NCBI RefSeq assembly: GCF_003094615.1
Contig: NZ_QDKO01000008.1
Span: forward strand, 34,352-98,351
DNA length: 64,000 bases
Source of the DNA: Caulobacter radicis
GTDB taxonomy: Bacteria > Pseudomonadota > Alphaproteobacteria > Caulobacterales > Caulobacteraceae
Direction: 5' to 3'
Shown: positions 53,508 to 63,879 of the stretch, piece after piece
Numbering within the stretch: the first letter of the stretch is position 1
How the letters are laid out: every line of letters starts with the position of its first letter
Position numbers and translations under genes: made by a program
Notes under the pieces: generated by a model
Databases searched by the model: none
What the model was told of the DNA's origin: nothing
Seen by the model: only the letters and a program-made list of their open reading frames with translations

Positions 53508-54275
53508 TCATGCCAGTCCGAAGAAGCCGTCCCAGGCCAGCTTGGTTCCGACCAGGATCAGAAGCACGTAGATGACCTTGTAGAAGCCCTCGGCCGGCAC
53601 CTTGCGCACCAGCAGCACGCCGGCCCAGGTCGAGGCGATCGCCACCGGCAGCAGCACGGCCACCGTGGCCAGCACCTCGTGGGTGAACTGACCCAGCGCG
53701 ATATAGGCCGGCAGCTTCATCCAGTTGACCACGGCGAAGAAGATCGCGCTGGTGCCGACGAAGACGTCGCGCGGCAGGCGGCGCGGCAGCACGTAGATCT
53801 GGAAGGGCGGGCCGCCGGCGTGGGCGATCTGGCTGGTGAAGCCCGAGGCCATGCCGCACAGCACGCCCAGCCACGGCCGCGCCGGGCCGGTCTCGATGGC
53901 GGCGGCCGCCTTGACCGCCCGCTCGGCCCACAGCCGCTGAGCGGCGAACAGGATGGAGACCAGGCCCACCGCCAGCTCCACCGCCGCCGACGAGACCAGC
54001 GCGGCCAGGGCCCAGCCGAGGAAGATGCCGAACGCCGCCGGCGGGGTCATCAGGATCAGGAGGCCCTTGTCCCAGGTCCTGCGATAGGCCCAGACCCCGA
54101 CGACGTCCTGCACGATCAAGAGCGGCAAGAGGATCGCCGCGGCCTTCACCGGGCCGACGGCGAGGGCCATCAAGGGCGTGGCCACCACCCCGATCCCCGC
54201 GAACCCGCCCTTGGCCAGGCCCACCAGGATCACGGCGGGAATGGCGACGGCGTAGAAGAAGGGGTCGGTGAGCAT
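53508..54275 (-). CDS. TauE/SafE family membrane transporter
   Basis: A 255-residue protein with about eight hydrophobic helices. VGLAKGGFAGIGVVATPLMAL in the first third and GFTSQIAHAGGPPFQIYVLP in the second are the two family repeats. TauE/SafE members are sulfite or organosulfonate exporters or formaldehyde-related importers; the substrate here is not known. ATG 54275. It lies 86 bp upstream of hemolysin III on the same strand. Confidence 0.88.
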   Translation of the reverse strand: MLTDPFFYAVAIPAVILVGLAKGGFAGIGVVATPLMALAVGPVKAAAILLPLLIVQDVVGVWAYRRTWDKGLLILMTPPAAFGIFLGWALAALVSSAAVELAVGLVSILFAAQRLWAERAVKAAAAIETGPARPWLGVLCGMASGFTSQIAHAGGPPFQIYVLPRRLPRDVFVGTSAIFFAVVNWMKLPAYIALGQFTHEVLATVAVLLPVAIASTWAGVLLVRKVPAEGFYKVIYVLLILVGTKLAWDGFFGLA

Positions 54276-54290
54276 GGCGGGGGCTTTAGC

Positions 54291-54466
54291 ACCCCCTCGG
54301 TCGCTACGCGACAGCTCCCCCGGAGGGGGAGCATCTGCGCCGCGATAGATCCTCCCCCTGTGGGGGAGGTGGCCCGAAGGGCCGGAGGGGGCAGCTTCCG
54401 CTGACGTGGACTTCCCTCTCCGTCCGCTTCGCGGACACCTCCCCCTTCAGGGAGAGGGTCTTCAAG
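54291..54466. repeat. Family A intergenic inverted repeat (double)
   Basis: Holds both right-arm variants in one block: CGGTCGCTACGCGACAGCTCC, then ATCCTCCCCCTGTGGGGGAGG and finally CCGTCCGCTTCGCGGACACC with GGGAGAGGG. Between tandem MFS and TauE genes. Confidence 0.85.
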
Positions 54467-55628
54467 CCGTCGCCAGACGGGTCTTGCGCTCGAGGTCCAG
54501 GCTCACCCCCGCCAGGACCAAGGCGCCCAGGGGAACCAGGGCCGCGATCGGGGCGATGGCCGAGAGGCCAAGGCCATGGGCGATCACCGCGCCGCCCAGG
54601 GCCGCGCCGATGGCGTTGCCGAGGTTGAAGGCGGCGATGTTCAGGCTGGAGGCCAGGCCCTGGCCCGCGCCGCCGGCCTGGCTCAGCACCCGCATCTGAA
54701 GCGGGGCGACGGTGGCGAAGGCGGCCGCGCCCAGCAGGAAGGCGGCCAGCACCGCGCCGACCTTGTCGTGGAAAGCCCAGCCGGCGGCCAGCATGACCAC
54801 GGTCAGGATGGCGATACTGCCGGCCAGGGCCGTGTTCAGCGCCTTGTCGGCCCAGCGCCCGCCCAAGAGGTTGCCGGCCACCAGGCCCGCGCCGAACACC
54901 AGCAGGATCGGCGAGACGGCGGCCTTCGAGAAGCCGGCCAGCTCGGTCAGGATCGGCTGGATGTAGGTGAAGACGGCGAACACCCCGCCAAAGCCCAGCA
55001 CGGTCATGGCCAGGCCCAGCTGCACCTGCGGACGGGCGAGGACCGCGAACTCTTCCTTGAGGGCGGCGGGCTGCGCGGCCTTCTCGCCCTTGGGCACCAG
55101 CAGGGCCAGCACGACCAGGGCCACGGCGCCGATGGCGGTCACCGCCCAGAAGGTCGAGCGCCAGCCGAAGGCCAGGCCCAGCCACGCGCCGAACGGCACG
55201 CCCAGCAGGGTGGCCAGGGTCAGGCCGGTGAACATGATGGCGATGGCCGAGGCTTTGCGCTCGGGCGGAACCAGCGAGACGGCGACCAGCGAGCCGACGC
55301 CGAAGAAGGTGCCGTGGGCCAGGGCGGTGATGATCCGCGCGCCCATCAGCACGCCGAAGGTCGGCGCCAGGGCCGCGACCAGGTTGCCCAGGGTGAAGAT
55401 GGCCATCAGGGCCAGCAATGTGGTCTTGGGCGGCAGGCGGCGCGTGGCCAGGGTCAGGATCGGCGCGCCGACGAAGACGCCTAGCGCGTAGCCGGTCATC
55501 AGCCAGCCGGCCGTGGGGATCGAGACGCCGAGATCGGCCGAGACCTGCATCAGCAGGCCCATGATGACGAATTCCGTGACGCCGATCCCGAAGGCGCCGA
55601 CGGTCAGGGCATAGAGGGCGAGGGGCAT
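54462..55628 (-). CDS. MFS transporter (DHA1, AraJ/YdhP-like)
   Basis: A 388-residue major facilitator with about 12 helices. The start ALTVGAFGIGVTEFVIMGLL and ALAHGTFFGVGSLVA are hallmarks of the AraJ-like sugar/arabinose or drug efflux subgroup. The substrate is unknown. ATG 55628. Divergent from a LysR regulator that probably controls it. Confidence 0.9.
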   Translation of the reverse strand: MPLALYALTVGAFGIGVTEFVIMGLLMQVSADLGVSIPTAGWLMTGYALGVFVGAPILTLATRRLPPKTTLLALMAIFTLGNLVAALAPTFGVLMGARIITALAHGTFFGVGSLVAVSLVPPERKASAIAIMFTGLTLATLLGVPFGAWLGLAFGWRSTFWAVTAIGAVALVVLALLVPKGEKAAQPAALKEEFAVLARPQVQLGLAMTVLGFGGVFAVFTYIQPILTELAGFSKAAVSPILLVFGAGLVAGNLLGGRWADKALNTALAGSIAILTVVMLAAGWAFHDKVGAVLAAFLLGAAAFATVAPLQMRVLSQAGGAGQGLASSLNIAAFNLGNAIGAALGGAVIAHGLGLSAIAPIAALVPLGALVLAGVSLDLERKTRLATA

Positions 55629-55727
55629 GGCTGCCGGCTCCGATGATTGTTCGAGCCGTCAGATAGCGTCGGGGCGTTCGATGAATTAGATTGCCGGAAA
55701 GACTATCACTTGTGACGTGAAGGCACG

Positions 55728-56678
55728 ATGGCGCGGCAGGAAATCAATCGTACGGCCGAGATGGAGGTCTTCGCCCGCGTGGTCGAGCTGGGCGGCTTCT
55801 CGGCCGCGGCGCGCTCGCTTCGCATGACGCCGTCGGCGGTGAGCAAGCTGGTCGCCCGGCTGGAGGCGCGGCTGGGCGCCCGGCTGGTCAACCGCTCGAC
55901 CCGCAAGCTGATCCTGACCGCCGAGGGCCAGACCTTTCACGAGCGTTCGCTGCGGGTGCTGGCCGATCTCGACGAGGCCGAACGCGCCGTGGCCGCCAGC
56001 GCCGCCCCGCGCGGCCGGGTGCGGGTCAATTCCAGCGTGCCGTTCGGCCAGCACTACCTGCTGCCGCTGGCGCCCCGGTTCCTGGCCGAGCACCCCGACA
56101 TCCAGCTCGACATCACCGTCACCGACCAGGTGATCGACCTGATGGACGAGCGGGCCGACGTGGCCATCCGGGTGGGGCCGATGCGAGCCTCGCAGCTGAT
56201 GGCGCGCAGGATCGCGCAGAGCCGCATGGTGCTGGTCGCTTCGCCCGCCTACCTGGCGCGGGCCGGAACGCCGGACCATCCCGACGACCTGCCGCGCCAT
56301 GAGCTGATCACCTTCAACTTCGCCCGGCACTGCGACTCCTGGCCGTTCCTGATCGACGGCGAGGGTGTCTTTCGCCCGGTCCATGGCCGCACCGAGGTCG
56401 GCGACGGCGAGAGCGCCCGCACCCTGGCCCTGGCCGGTCAGGGGATCGCCCGGCTGTCGGTGATCCATGTCGGCCCCGACATCGCCGCCGGCCGCCTGGT
56501 CCCGGTGCTGGAGACCTTCAACCCCGCCGACATCGAGCAGATCCACGCCGTCTATGTCGGCCACGGCGGCCGCCTGCCGGCCCGGGTGCGGGTGTTCATC
56601 GACTGGCTGGCCGCCGAGGTGAAGATCGGCCGAACCGAACCGGCGGCGCTGGCGCAGTTTAAGTCCCCTCTCTCTTAG
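55728..56678 (+). CDS. LysR family transcriptional regulator
   Basis: A 316-residue LysR regulator. The N-terminal winged helix-turn-helix (GGFSAAARSLRMTPSAVSKLVARLEARLGARL) is followed by the periplasmic-binding-like effector domain (from about residue 95). It belongs to the group often paired with a divergent MFS pump, as here. The final residues KSPLS and the stop codon come from the start of the downstream repeat. Confidence 0.9.
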   Translation: MARQEINRTAEMEVFARVVELGGFSAAARSLRMTPSAVSKLVARLEARLGARLVNRSTRKLILTAEGQTFHERSLRVLADLDEAERAVAASAAPRGRVRVNSSVPFGQHYLLPLAPRFLAEHPDIQLDITVTDQVIDLMDERADVAIRVGPMRASQLMARRIAQSRMVLVASPAYLARAGTPDHPDDLPRHELITFNFARHCDSWPFLIDGEGVFRPVHGRTEVGDGESARTLALAGQGIARLSVIHVGPDIAAGRLVPVLETFNPADIEQIHAVYVGHGGRLPARVRVFIDWLAAEVKIGRTEPAALAQFKSPLS

Positions 56679-56957
56679 AGAGAGGGAGGGGCCCGCCGCG
56701 AAGCGGTGGGAGGGTGAGAGGTGACAAACTTTCCGAACAGGGCGCGACTGAGGCGGGTCGACATTCAGTAATTCCGGCCGCTTCTCTCCGAGCGTCGCCG
56801 CCTTCGCGGGGAAGGCGGATGGAGGGATGGCTGTCGATCCGCCCAAGGCGGAGCTCGCGTCAGAAGGCCAGGGACTTTCCGGCAGGCGGTGAAGCCTCTC
56901 ACCCTCCCACGCCTTCGGCGCGGGCCCCTCCCTCTCTCCATGAGAGAGGGGACTCGG
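56663..56957. repeat. Long-span intergenic inverted repeat
   Basis: Outer arms AGTCCCCTCTCTCTTAGAGA (left) and TCCATGAGAGAGGGGACT (right) enclose inner pairs (GGGAGGGTGAGAGG / CCTCTCACCCTCCC) and about 180 bp of unrelated DNA. Convergent junction between the LysR gene and a hypothetical gene. Confidence 0.8.
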
Positions 56958-56960
56958 ATG

Positions 56961-57560
56961 CTAACCCGCCGCCTTGCCGTAGGCGCTGAGGGCGGCGGCC
57001 ATCTGGGGCGTGGCCTCGACCGGCGGAGCGGCGGGGGTCTCGGGCGCGGCGGCGCCGGCCAGGCGCGCCTGGGCCTCGGGCGACAGGGTGACGGTGTCGC
57101 GCGGCGCGGACGTTGCCGGCTGGGCGGCGTCGAGGTCCGACTGCAGGCGGGCGCGGTAGTCGCCGACGGTGGCCGGTCCCCGCGCGCCGGGAACGCCCAC
57201 CTGCAACGAGGCGACGATGGTCTGGTCGGTCTCCGAAAGACCGTCGAAGGCCTTCAGCGCCTGGGCCTGCGGCGCGGGCGGGGCGGCGTCCGACCCGGCC
57301 CAGGCGGCCTTGGTGAAGGTGTTCAGCGCCGACTGCACGGTCTTGGCGAACGGGGAGTCGTTCAGCGCCGGCGCGAGGCTGGCGCGCTCGGCGTGGCCGG
57401 CCCCGGCCCAGCGGCTGGACAGGGCGTGATAGGCGGAAAGCTTCTGGTCCAGCCCGACCGCGCCCGCCGTGTCGTTCAGCGCCGCCGCCGCGCCGCCGGG
57501 ATAGGCGACGGCGGACGCGCCGCTCGCGGCTTCGGTCGAGTAGGGCTGGGCTATCTTCAT
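56961..57560 (-). CDS. Hypothetical protein, Ala/Pro-rich
   Basis: A 199-residue protein I do not recognise. No signal peptide or membrane helix. It is helical in the middle (KAFDGLSETDQTIVASLQ), and the segment DTVTLSPEAQARLAG resembles a short motif seen in flagellar and cell-surface proteins of alphaproteobacteria; that is weak evidence. Pro/Ala-rich linkers flank it. ATG 57560; no clear ribosome site. Confidence 0.65.
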   Translation of the reverse strand: MKIAQPYSTEAASGASAVAYPGGAAAALNDTAGAVGLDQKLSAYHALSSRWAGAGHAERASLAPALNDSPFAKTVQSALNTFTKAAWAGSDAAPPAPQAQALKAFDGLSETDQTIVASLQVGVPGARGPATVGDYRARLQSDLDAAQPATSAPRDTVTLSPEAQARLAGAAAPETPAAPPVEATPQMAAALSAYGKAAG

Positions 57561-57642
57561 CTCGCCGCCAGCCTTCGCGCGGGCGCGATGAAGAGGGTGT
57601 AAACGCTGACGCTTGGGCTGCGTGGCATGCTGTCGCAGCGCC

Positions 57643-57735
57643 TGGTCCTCGCCCTTCGACGAGCTCAGGGTGAGGACCAGTTCGAGCGCCGGGTCAGTGG
57701 AAACCCTCGTCCTGAGCTTGTCGAAGGACGAGGTT
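57643..57735. repeat. Family B intergenic inverted repeat
   Basis: GGTCCTCGCCCTTCGACGAGCTCAGGGTGAGGACC at the left and CCTCGTCCTGAGCTTGTCGAAGGACGAGG at the right, with each arm itself self-complementary. Between tandem genes, abutting the asd stop codon. Confidence 0.85.
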
Positions 57736-57741
57736 TTCGTT

Positions 57742-59816
<2,075 letters not shown>

Positions 59817-59835
59817 CTTTGGTTACCCATTCTGC

Positions 59836-59882
59836 CCACAACATGTTGTGCCATGGGTCAATTTGACCACTAGATGGGGCGT
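59836..59882 (+). promoter_or_regulatory. Tandem NrdR-box-like sites upstream of nrdB
   Basis: 16-mers 59836-59851 (CCACAACATGTTGTGC, 12/16 to the NrdR consensus and a near-perfect palindrome) and 59867-59882 (10/16), centres 31 bp apart, 67 bp before the nrdB ATG. An odd dyad GGTCAA-T-TTGACC (59856-59868) lies between them. Confidence 0.65.
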
Positions 59883-59949
59883 GTCGCCCTAGGCTACGAA
59901 GAGACTACCCGCCCGACCGATTCGTGTCCGACCGCTCTGGAGACCGCCC

Positions 59950-60987
59950 ATGTCCGCCTCGTTGATCACCAAGCCCGGCCTCATGATCCCCTCCGGCGGT
60001 TACAAGCCCTTCCGCTATCCGTGGGCCTACGACTTCTGGAAAAAGCAGCAGCAGGTCCACTGGATGCCCGAAGAGGTGCCGCTGGGCGAGGACCTCAAGG
60101 ACTGGGCCGTCAAGCTGAACGACAAGGAGCGCAATCTGCTGACGCAGATCTTCCGCTTCTTCACCCAGTCCGACGTCGAGGTGCAGGACAACTACATGGA
60201 GCGCTACGGTCGGGTGTTCAAACCGACCGAGGTGAAGATGATGCTGGCCTCGTTCGCGAACATGGAGACGATCCATATCGCGGCCTACGCCCTGCTGCTC
60301 GAGACCATCGGCATGCCCGAGACCGAGTTCTCGGCGTTCATGGAATACGAGGCCATGAAGGCCAAGCACGACTACATGCAGACCTTCGGCGTCGAGACCA
60401 ACGCCGACATCTGCCGCACCCTGGCCATGTTCGGCGGCTTCACCGAAGGCCTGCAGCTGTTCGCCTCGTTCGCGATGCTGATGAATTTCCCGCGCTTCAA
60501 CAAGATGAAGGGCATGGGCCAGATCGTCTCGTGGTCGATCCGCGACGAGAGCCTGCACTGCGACGGCATCATCAAGCTGTACCACGCCTTCAACAAGGAA
60601 ACCGGCGCGGTGACCAAGTCGGTCGCCGACGACATCGTCGACTGCTGCAAGACCGTGGTCGGCATGGAGGACAACTTCATCGACCTGGCCTTCGAGGCCG
60701 GCGACGTGCAGGGCATGGTCCCCGACGACATCAAGCAATACATCCGCTTCGTCGCCGACTGGCGCCTGCGCCAGCTGGACCTGCCGGAAGTCTATGGCGT
60801 CCGCGAGAACCCGCTGCCGTGGCTGCAGGCCCTGCTGTCGGGCGTCGAGCACGCCAACTTCTTCGAGGCGCGCGCCACCGAATACTCCAAGGCCGCCACC
60901 AAGGGCCAATGGCACGGTTCGGACGGCGTGTGGTCGAGCTTCGAGGCCATGCTGCAAAAGCGCACGGACGTTCCGGCCGAGCACTGA
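59950..60987 (+). CDS. nrdB: Ribonucleoside-diphosphate reductase, beta subunit (class Ia)
   Basis: A 345-residue radical-generating subunit. The diiron ligands are recognisable: D75 (QSDVE), E106 and H109 (METIH), with further Glu and His in EGLQLF and DESLHCDG. Y113, four residues after H109, matches the tyrosyl radical Tyr122 of E. coli, so it is the Tyr type (Ia), not the Phe type (Ic). It works with NrdA, encoded at 45395. ATG 59950. Ends with a strong terminator. Confidence 0.95.
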   Translation: MSASLITKPGLMIPSGGYKPFRYPWAYDFWKKQQQVHWMPEEVPLGEDLKDWAVKLNDKERNLLTQIFRFFTQSDVEVQDNYMERYGRVFKPTEVKMMLASFANMETIHIAAYALLLETIGMPETEFSAFMEYEAMKAKHDYMQTFGVETNADICRTLAMFGGFTEGLQLFASFAMLMNFPRFNKMKGMGQIVSWSIRDESLHCDGIIKLYHAFNKETGAVTKSVADDIVDCCKTVVGMEDNFIDLAFEAGDVQGMVPDDIKQYIRFVADWRLRQLDLPEVYGVRENPLPWLQALLSGVEHANFFEARATEYSKAATKGQWHGSDGVWSSFEAMLQKRTDVPAEH

Positions 60988-61016
60988 GCCTCGCCGAAAT
61001 CGTCGTGACGACAGGA

Positions 61017-61046
61017 ACGCCGCCCGCTAATCCGGGCGGCGTTTTT
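61017..61046 (+). terminator. nrdB terminator
   Basis: Perfect 10-bp stem ACGCCGCCCG / CGGGCGGCGT, loop CTAATC, followed by TTTT. It lies only 19 bp before the next start codon. Confidence 0.88.
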
Positions 61047-61064
61047 CGTTTGGGGAGAAGCTTG

Positions 61065-61928
61065 ATGCGCATCGCTGTGATCGGTCCTGGCGCGGTCGGC
61101 GGAACCCTGGCGGCGTGGCTGGCCCAGGCCCATGACGTGACCCTCTGCGCCCGCACCGCCTTCGAGCGGCTGGAGGTCGAGACGCCGGAAGGGCCGCTCG
61201 TGGCGAGCCCGGCCGTGCTGACCGATCCGGCCGCCGCCGCGCCGGTCGACTGGGTGCTGGTGACGACCAAGACCTATGACGCCGCCGGCGCGGCCGCCTG
61301 GCTTGCGGGCCTGGTCGGTCCCCAAACCCGGGTGGCCGTGCTACAGAACGGCGTCGAGCACGTCGAGCGTTTCAGCCCCTACCTGCCGGCCGACCGCATC
61401 ACCCCGGCGGTGGTCGACATCCCGGCCGAGCGCGCGGCGCCCGGCGTGATCCGCCAGCGCCGCATGGGCTGGATCAAGGTTCCGGCCGGAGCGGCCGGAG
61501 CGGCCTTCGCCGCTCTCTTTGATCACACCCCGATCGAGGTCGCGACCGCCGACGACTTCGTCACCGTCGCCTGGAGCAAGCTGGCCCTTAACTGCGCCGG
61601 CGCGGTCAACGCCCTGACCCTGAAGCCGGCCGGCATCGCCCACCGCGACGACATCGCCGCGATCATGAAGAGCCTGGTGGCCGAATGCGTCGCCGTCGGC
61701 CGGGCGCAGGGCGCGGATCTTTCGGACGACCTGTCCGAGCAGGTGGTGGCCGGCTATCGCGCCGGGCCCGCCGACGGGATCAACTCGCTGCACGCCGACC
61801 GCCTGGCCGGTCGTCCCATGGAGATCGACGCCCGCAACGGCGTCATCGTCCGCCAGGGCGCGACCCACGGCATCGCCACGCCGGTCAACGCCATGGTCGT
61901 GGCGCTGCTGGAGGCGGCGGGGGCGTAG
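61065..61928 (+). CDS. panE: 2-dehydropantoate 2-reductase (ketopantoate reductase family)
   Basis: A 287-residue NADP-dependent reductase that would convert 2-dehydropantoate to pantoate in pantothenate/CoA synthesis. The Rossmann start MRIAVIGPGAVGG, VLVTTKTYDA and QNGVEH, the catalytic Lys in VTVAWSKLALNCAGAVNAL, and the C-terminal SLHADRLAGRPMEIDARNG all fit the PanE/ApbA family. Paralogues of unknown substrate exist, so the gene name is tentative. ATG 61065 has GGGGAGAAG upstream; the longer open frame runs out of frame across nrdB. Confidence 0.88.
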   Translation: MRIAVIGPGAVGGTLAAWLAQAHDVTLCARTAFERLEVETPEGPLVASPAVLTDPAAAAPVDWVLVTTKTYDAAGAAAWLAGLVGPQTRVAVLQNGVEHVERFSPYLPADRITPAVVDIPAERAAPGVIRQRRMGWIKVPAGAAGAAFAALFDHTPIEVATADDFVTVAWSKLALNCAGAVNALTLKPAGIAHRDDIAAIMKSLVAECVAVGRAQGADLSDDLSEQVVAGYRAGPADGINSLHADRLAGRPMEIDARNGVIVRQGATHGIATPVNAMVVALLEAAGA

Positions 61929-61973
61929 CGGGCAAGCCTTGCCATGGCGAGGGGTTTGCGGCGTCATGGCGCC

Positions 61974-62642
61974 ATGAGGTCCATCACCGCCGCCGTCGCC
62001 GTCCTGATGGGCCTGCAATGCTGGTCGGAGGCGTTGGCCTGCAGTCGCGCCCGCAATCCGGGCGTGATCGCCCTCACGCAGGACTGGCGCGAAGGCTTCG
62101 GGCAGGCGTTCGCGCGGGCGAGCGGCGTCCACCTCGTTTCGGTCAGCGACGCCGGCAAGCACGGCGACGGCGCGTGGTCGATGTTCTGCGATTTCTACGA
62201 CTTTGGCCCTCCGCCGTTGGAACGACGCGCCTCGAAGGCCAGGAAGGCCGAGCACGAGGCCGAGTTGCGGCGGGTCGAGCAGGCCAGCGAGGCTTGTCAG
62301 GCCGGACAGGCGAGGGTTCACGTCCTGGAGACGTTGAAGGGCCGGCCGCTCGCCGAGTGGGTCGAAGCGGAAGCTTTCATCACGGTGACCGACGCCCCGC
62401 CGGCCGAACCTCTGAAGCATTGGGAGGATGGGACGGCGGTCTGGGGCGCGCGCCTCGAGAACCATGCGGGGGCCAACTGCGACGGCATGGTCTTCTCGCG
62501 CCGGATGAGCAGCCGGGCGACCTATCTTGTGTTCACGTTCGAGGGTGACCAGCCCCCGCCGGTCATCACCCATGCTTTCCTGGCCGATGACCCCACGCCG
62601 TTCCTGGCCGAAGCGCGCCGGCTGGCGCGCCCCGCGCCCTGA
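61974..62642 (+). CDS. Hypothetical secreted protein
   Basis: A 222-residue protein I do not recognise. The N-terminal signal peptide (MRSITAAVAVLMGLQCWSEALA) is followed by a mature Cys. The mature region has a Cys-containing, charged middle and an Asp/Glu-rich end; no catalytic motif is evident. It could be periplasmic. ATG 61974. It is convergent with the YidB-like gene, 3 bp apart. Confidence 0.7.
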   Translation: MRSITAAVAVLMGLQCWSEALACSRARNPGVIALTQDWREGFGQAFARASGVHLVSVSDAGKHGDGAWSMFCDFYDFGPPPLERRASKARKAEHEAELRRVEQASEACQAGQARVHVLETLKGRPLAEWVEAEAFITVTDAPPAEPLKHWEDGTAVWGARLENHAGANCDGMVFSRRMSSRATYLVFTFEGDQPPPVITHAFLADDPTPFLAEARRLARPAP

Positions 62643-62645
62643 CCG

Positions 62646-63026
62646 TCAGTTCTTCAGGAAGCCGCCCAGAAGGTCGCCGACCGCGCCGCCCAGGCCCTCG
62701 TCGGGCAGCTTGCCGCCGGGGGTGAGCTTGTCGACCAGGCCCGGCAGGATCTCCGACAGCTTGGCCGCCGCGGTCTGCGGGTCGACGCCCAGCTTCTCGG
62801 CGAACTGGCCCACCACGCCCGAGCCGAGCACGGCCTGGATCTGTTCGGGCGAGACGGGCAGGTTCTGGCCGCTCGACACCCAAGACTGGGCGACTTCGGA
62901 GAGGCCCCCCTTCTGGAAGGCGTCGACCAGGCCGCCGACCCCGCCGGTGACGCCCAGGCTCTTGACGGTTTCGGCCAGGTCGCCCTGGCCGCCCAGCGCG
63001 CCCATCAGATTGTCCAGCAGGCTCAT
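62646..63026 (-). CDS. YidB family (DUF937) protein
   Basis: A 126-residue protein of the YidB/DUF937 family. SLLDNLMGALGGQGD, GLVDAFQKGGLSEVAQSWVSSGQN and the repeated Gly-rich turns match the family, whose function is unknown. No signal peptide. ATG 63026. It overlaps no neighbour. Confidence 0.85.
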   Translation of the reverse strand: MSLLDNLMGALGGQGDLAETVKSLGVTGGVGGLVDAFQKGGLSEVAQSWVSSGQNLPVSPEQIQAVLGSGVVGQFAEKLGVDPQTAAAKLSEILPGLVDKLTPGGKLPDEGLGGAVGDLLGGFLKN

Positions 63027-63123
63027 GTCTCGCTCCGCTCGATCGTCGCTTGGCCCGCCACGGGCCCGCCCGACGTGACGGGGATTAAGCGCCCCTCCAG
63101 CGCGCTTGGCGAGTAGGCAAAGG

Positions 63124-63151
63124 AAAAGGCGCGGACCTTGCGATCCGCGCC
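63124..63151 (-). terminator. Terminator after the DUF6491-like gene
   Basis: Stem GGCGCGGA / TCCGCGCC with an 8-nt loop; T4 on the minus strand. Located 33 bp past the stop codon of the gene at 63184. Confidence 0.75.
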
Positions 63152-63183
63152 CTTCGTGTCTTCGGCCTCGCGCCGGATGCGCC

Positions 63184-63588
63184 CTACGGACGGTCCTTCT
63201 TGGGGATGGCCGCCACTTCTTCCGGCGTCAGCTTGGTGATGGCCTTGGCGCGGATCGGCATGGCGAAGCCCGTGCCGTCGGCGACGCGCAGGTCCAGGTC
63301 CAGCGGACGGCAGACGGTGTCGATGCCGCGCACGTTCGAGACGAGGTAGCTGCCCGGAGCCGTCAGCGAGTTGGTGCCCCACGACAGGTCGACGCGATAG
63401 ACGTCGCGGTTGCGGACCTTCATGTAGAGCGTGTTCTTGTCGGGGGCGCTCCAGCCCTGCCAATCCGACAGCTGGAAGCACTGGCGGGGGGCTTTCTCGG
63501 TGGAGGCGGCCTTTTCGGTCGCCAGGGCCGGGCCCGCGAGAAGCGCGCCGGCCAGGCCGGCCAGGGCGATGGTTTTCAACTTGACCAT
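63184..63588 (-). CDS. Small secreted protein, DUF6491-like
   Basis: A 134-residue secreted protein. Signal peptide cleaves after PALA (residue 23). The mature part has RQCFQLSDWQGWSAPDKNTLYMKVRNRDVYRV and a second Cys in DTVCRPLDLDLRV, a pattern of the Caulobacterales DUF6491 family, which is of unknown function. The C-terminus PEEVAAIPKKDRP is charged. ATG 63588 follows AGGAC. Confidence 0.75.
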   Translation of the reverse strand: MVKLKTIALAGLAGALLAGPALATEKAASTEKAPRQCFQLSDWQGWSAPDKNTLYMKVRNRDVYRVDLSWGTNSLTAPGSYLVSNVRGIDTVCRPLDLDLRVADGTGFAMPIRAKAITKLTPEEVAAIPKKDRP

Positions 63589-63719
63589 TGCGTTTGTCCT
63601 CACAGTCCCTCGCGCGAAAGATTGGGCCTGGAAGCCTCGCCGTCAATGGTCAAGCCGCCCCTTTTTTGCGCGCGAAAGGGGCGTTTTAGGTCGCCCCATT
63701 CGAGGGGAGCGCTCAAGAG

Positions 63720-63751
63720 AAAAGGGCGGGACCGCGAGGTCCCGCCCTTTT
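63720..63751 (-). terminator. Strong hairpin terminator downstream of the symporter gene
   Basis: Perfect 14-bp stem AAAAGGGCGGGACC / GGTCCCGCCCTTTT with a GNRA-type GCGA loop and T4 on either strand. It probably ends the minus-strand symporter transcript before the DUF6491-like gene. Confidence 0.85.
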
Positions 63752-63767
63752 CCGTTCTCGAAACCTA

Positions 63768-63868
63768 AAACCGCAAAATCCCCGCGAAAGCGGGGACCCA
63801 GGCGTTTTATCGTCGAGCGCTCCGCGCTTCAGAAAAAGCCTAGGCCCCCGCTTTCGCGGGGGTTTTAC
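63768..63868. repeat. Family C-like inverted repeat
   Basis: CCCCGCGAAAGCGGGGACCCAGG at the left and CCTAGGCCCCCGCTTTCGCGGGG at the right; each arm is a hairpin and the outer arms also pair. Tandem junction. Confidence 0.8.
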
Positions 63869-63879
63869 GGAAGGAGAGA

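Noticed and set aside
59874..61928. 684-codon frame spanning nrdB and panE
   Set aside because: The first two thirds are out of frame with nrdB; only the panE part from 61065 is real.
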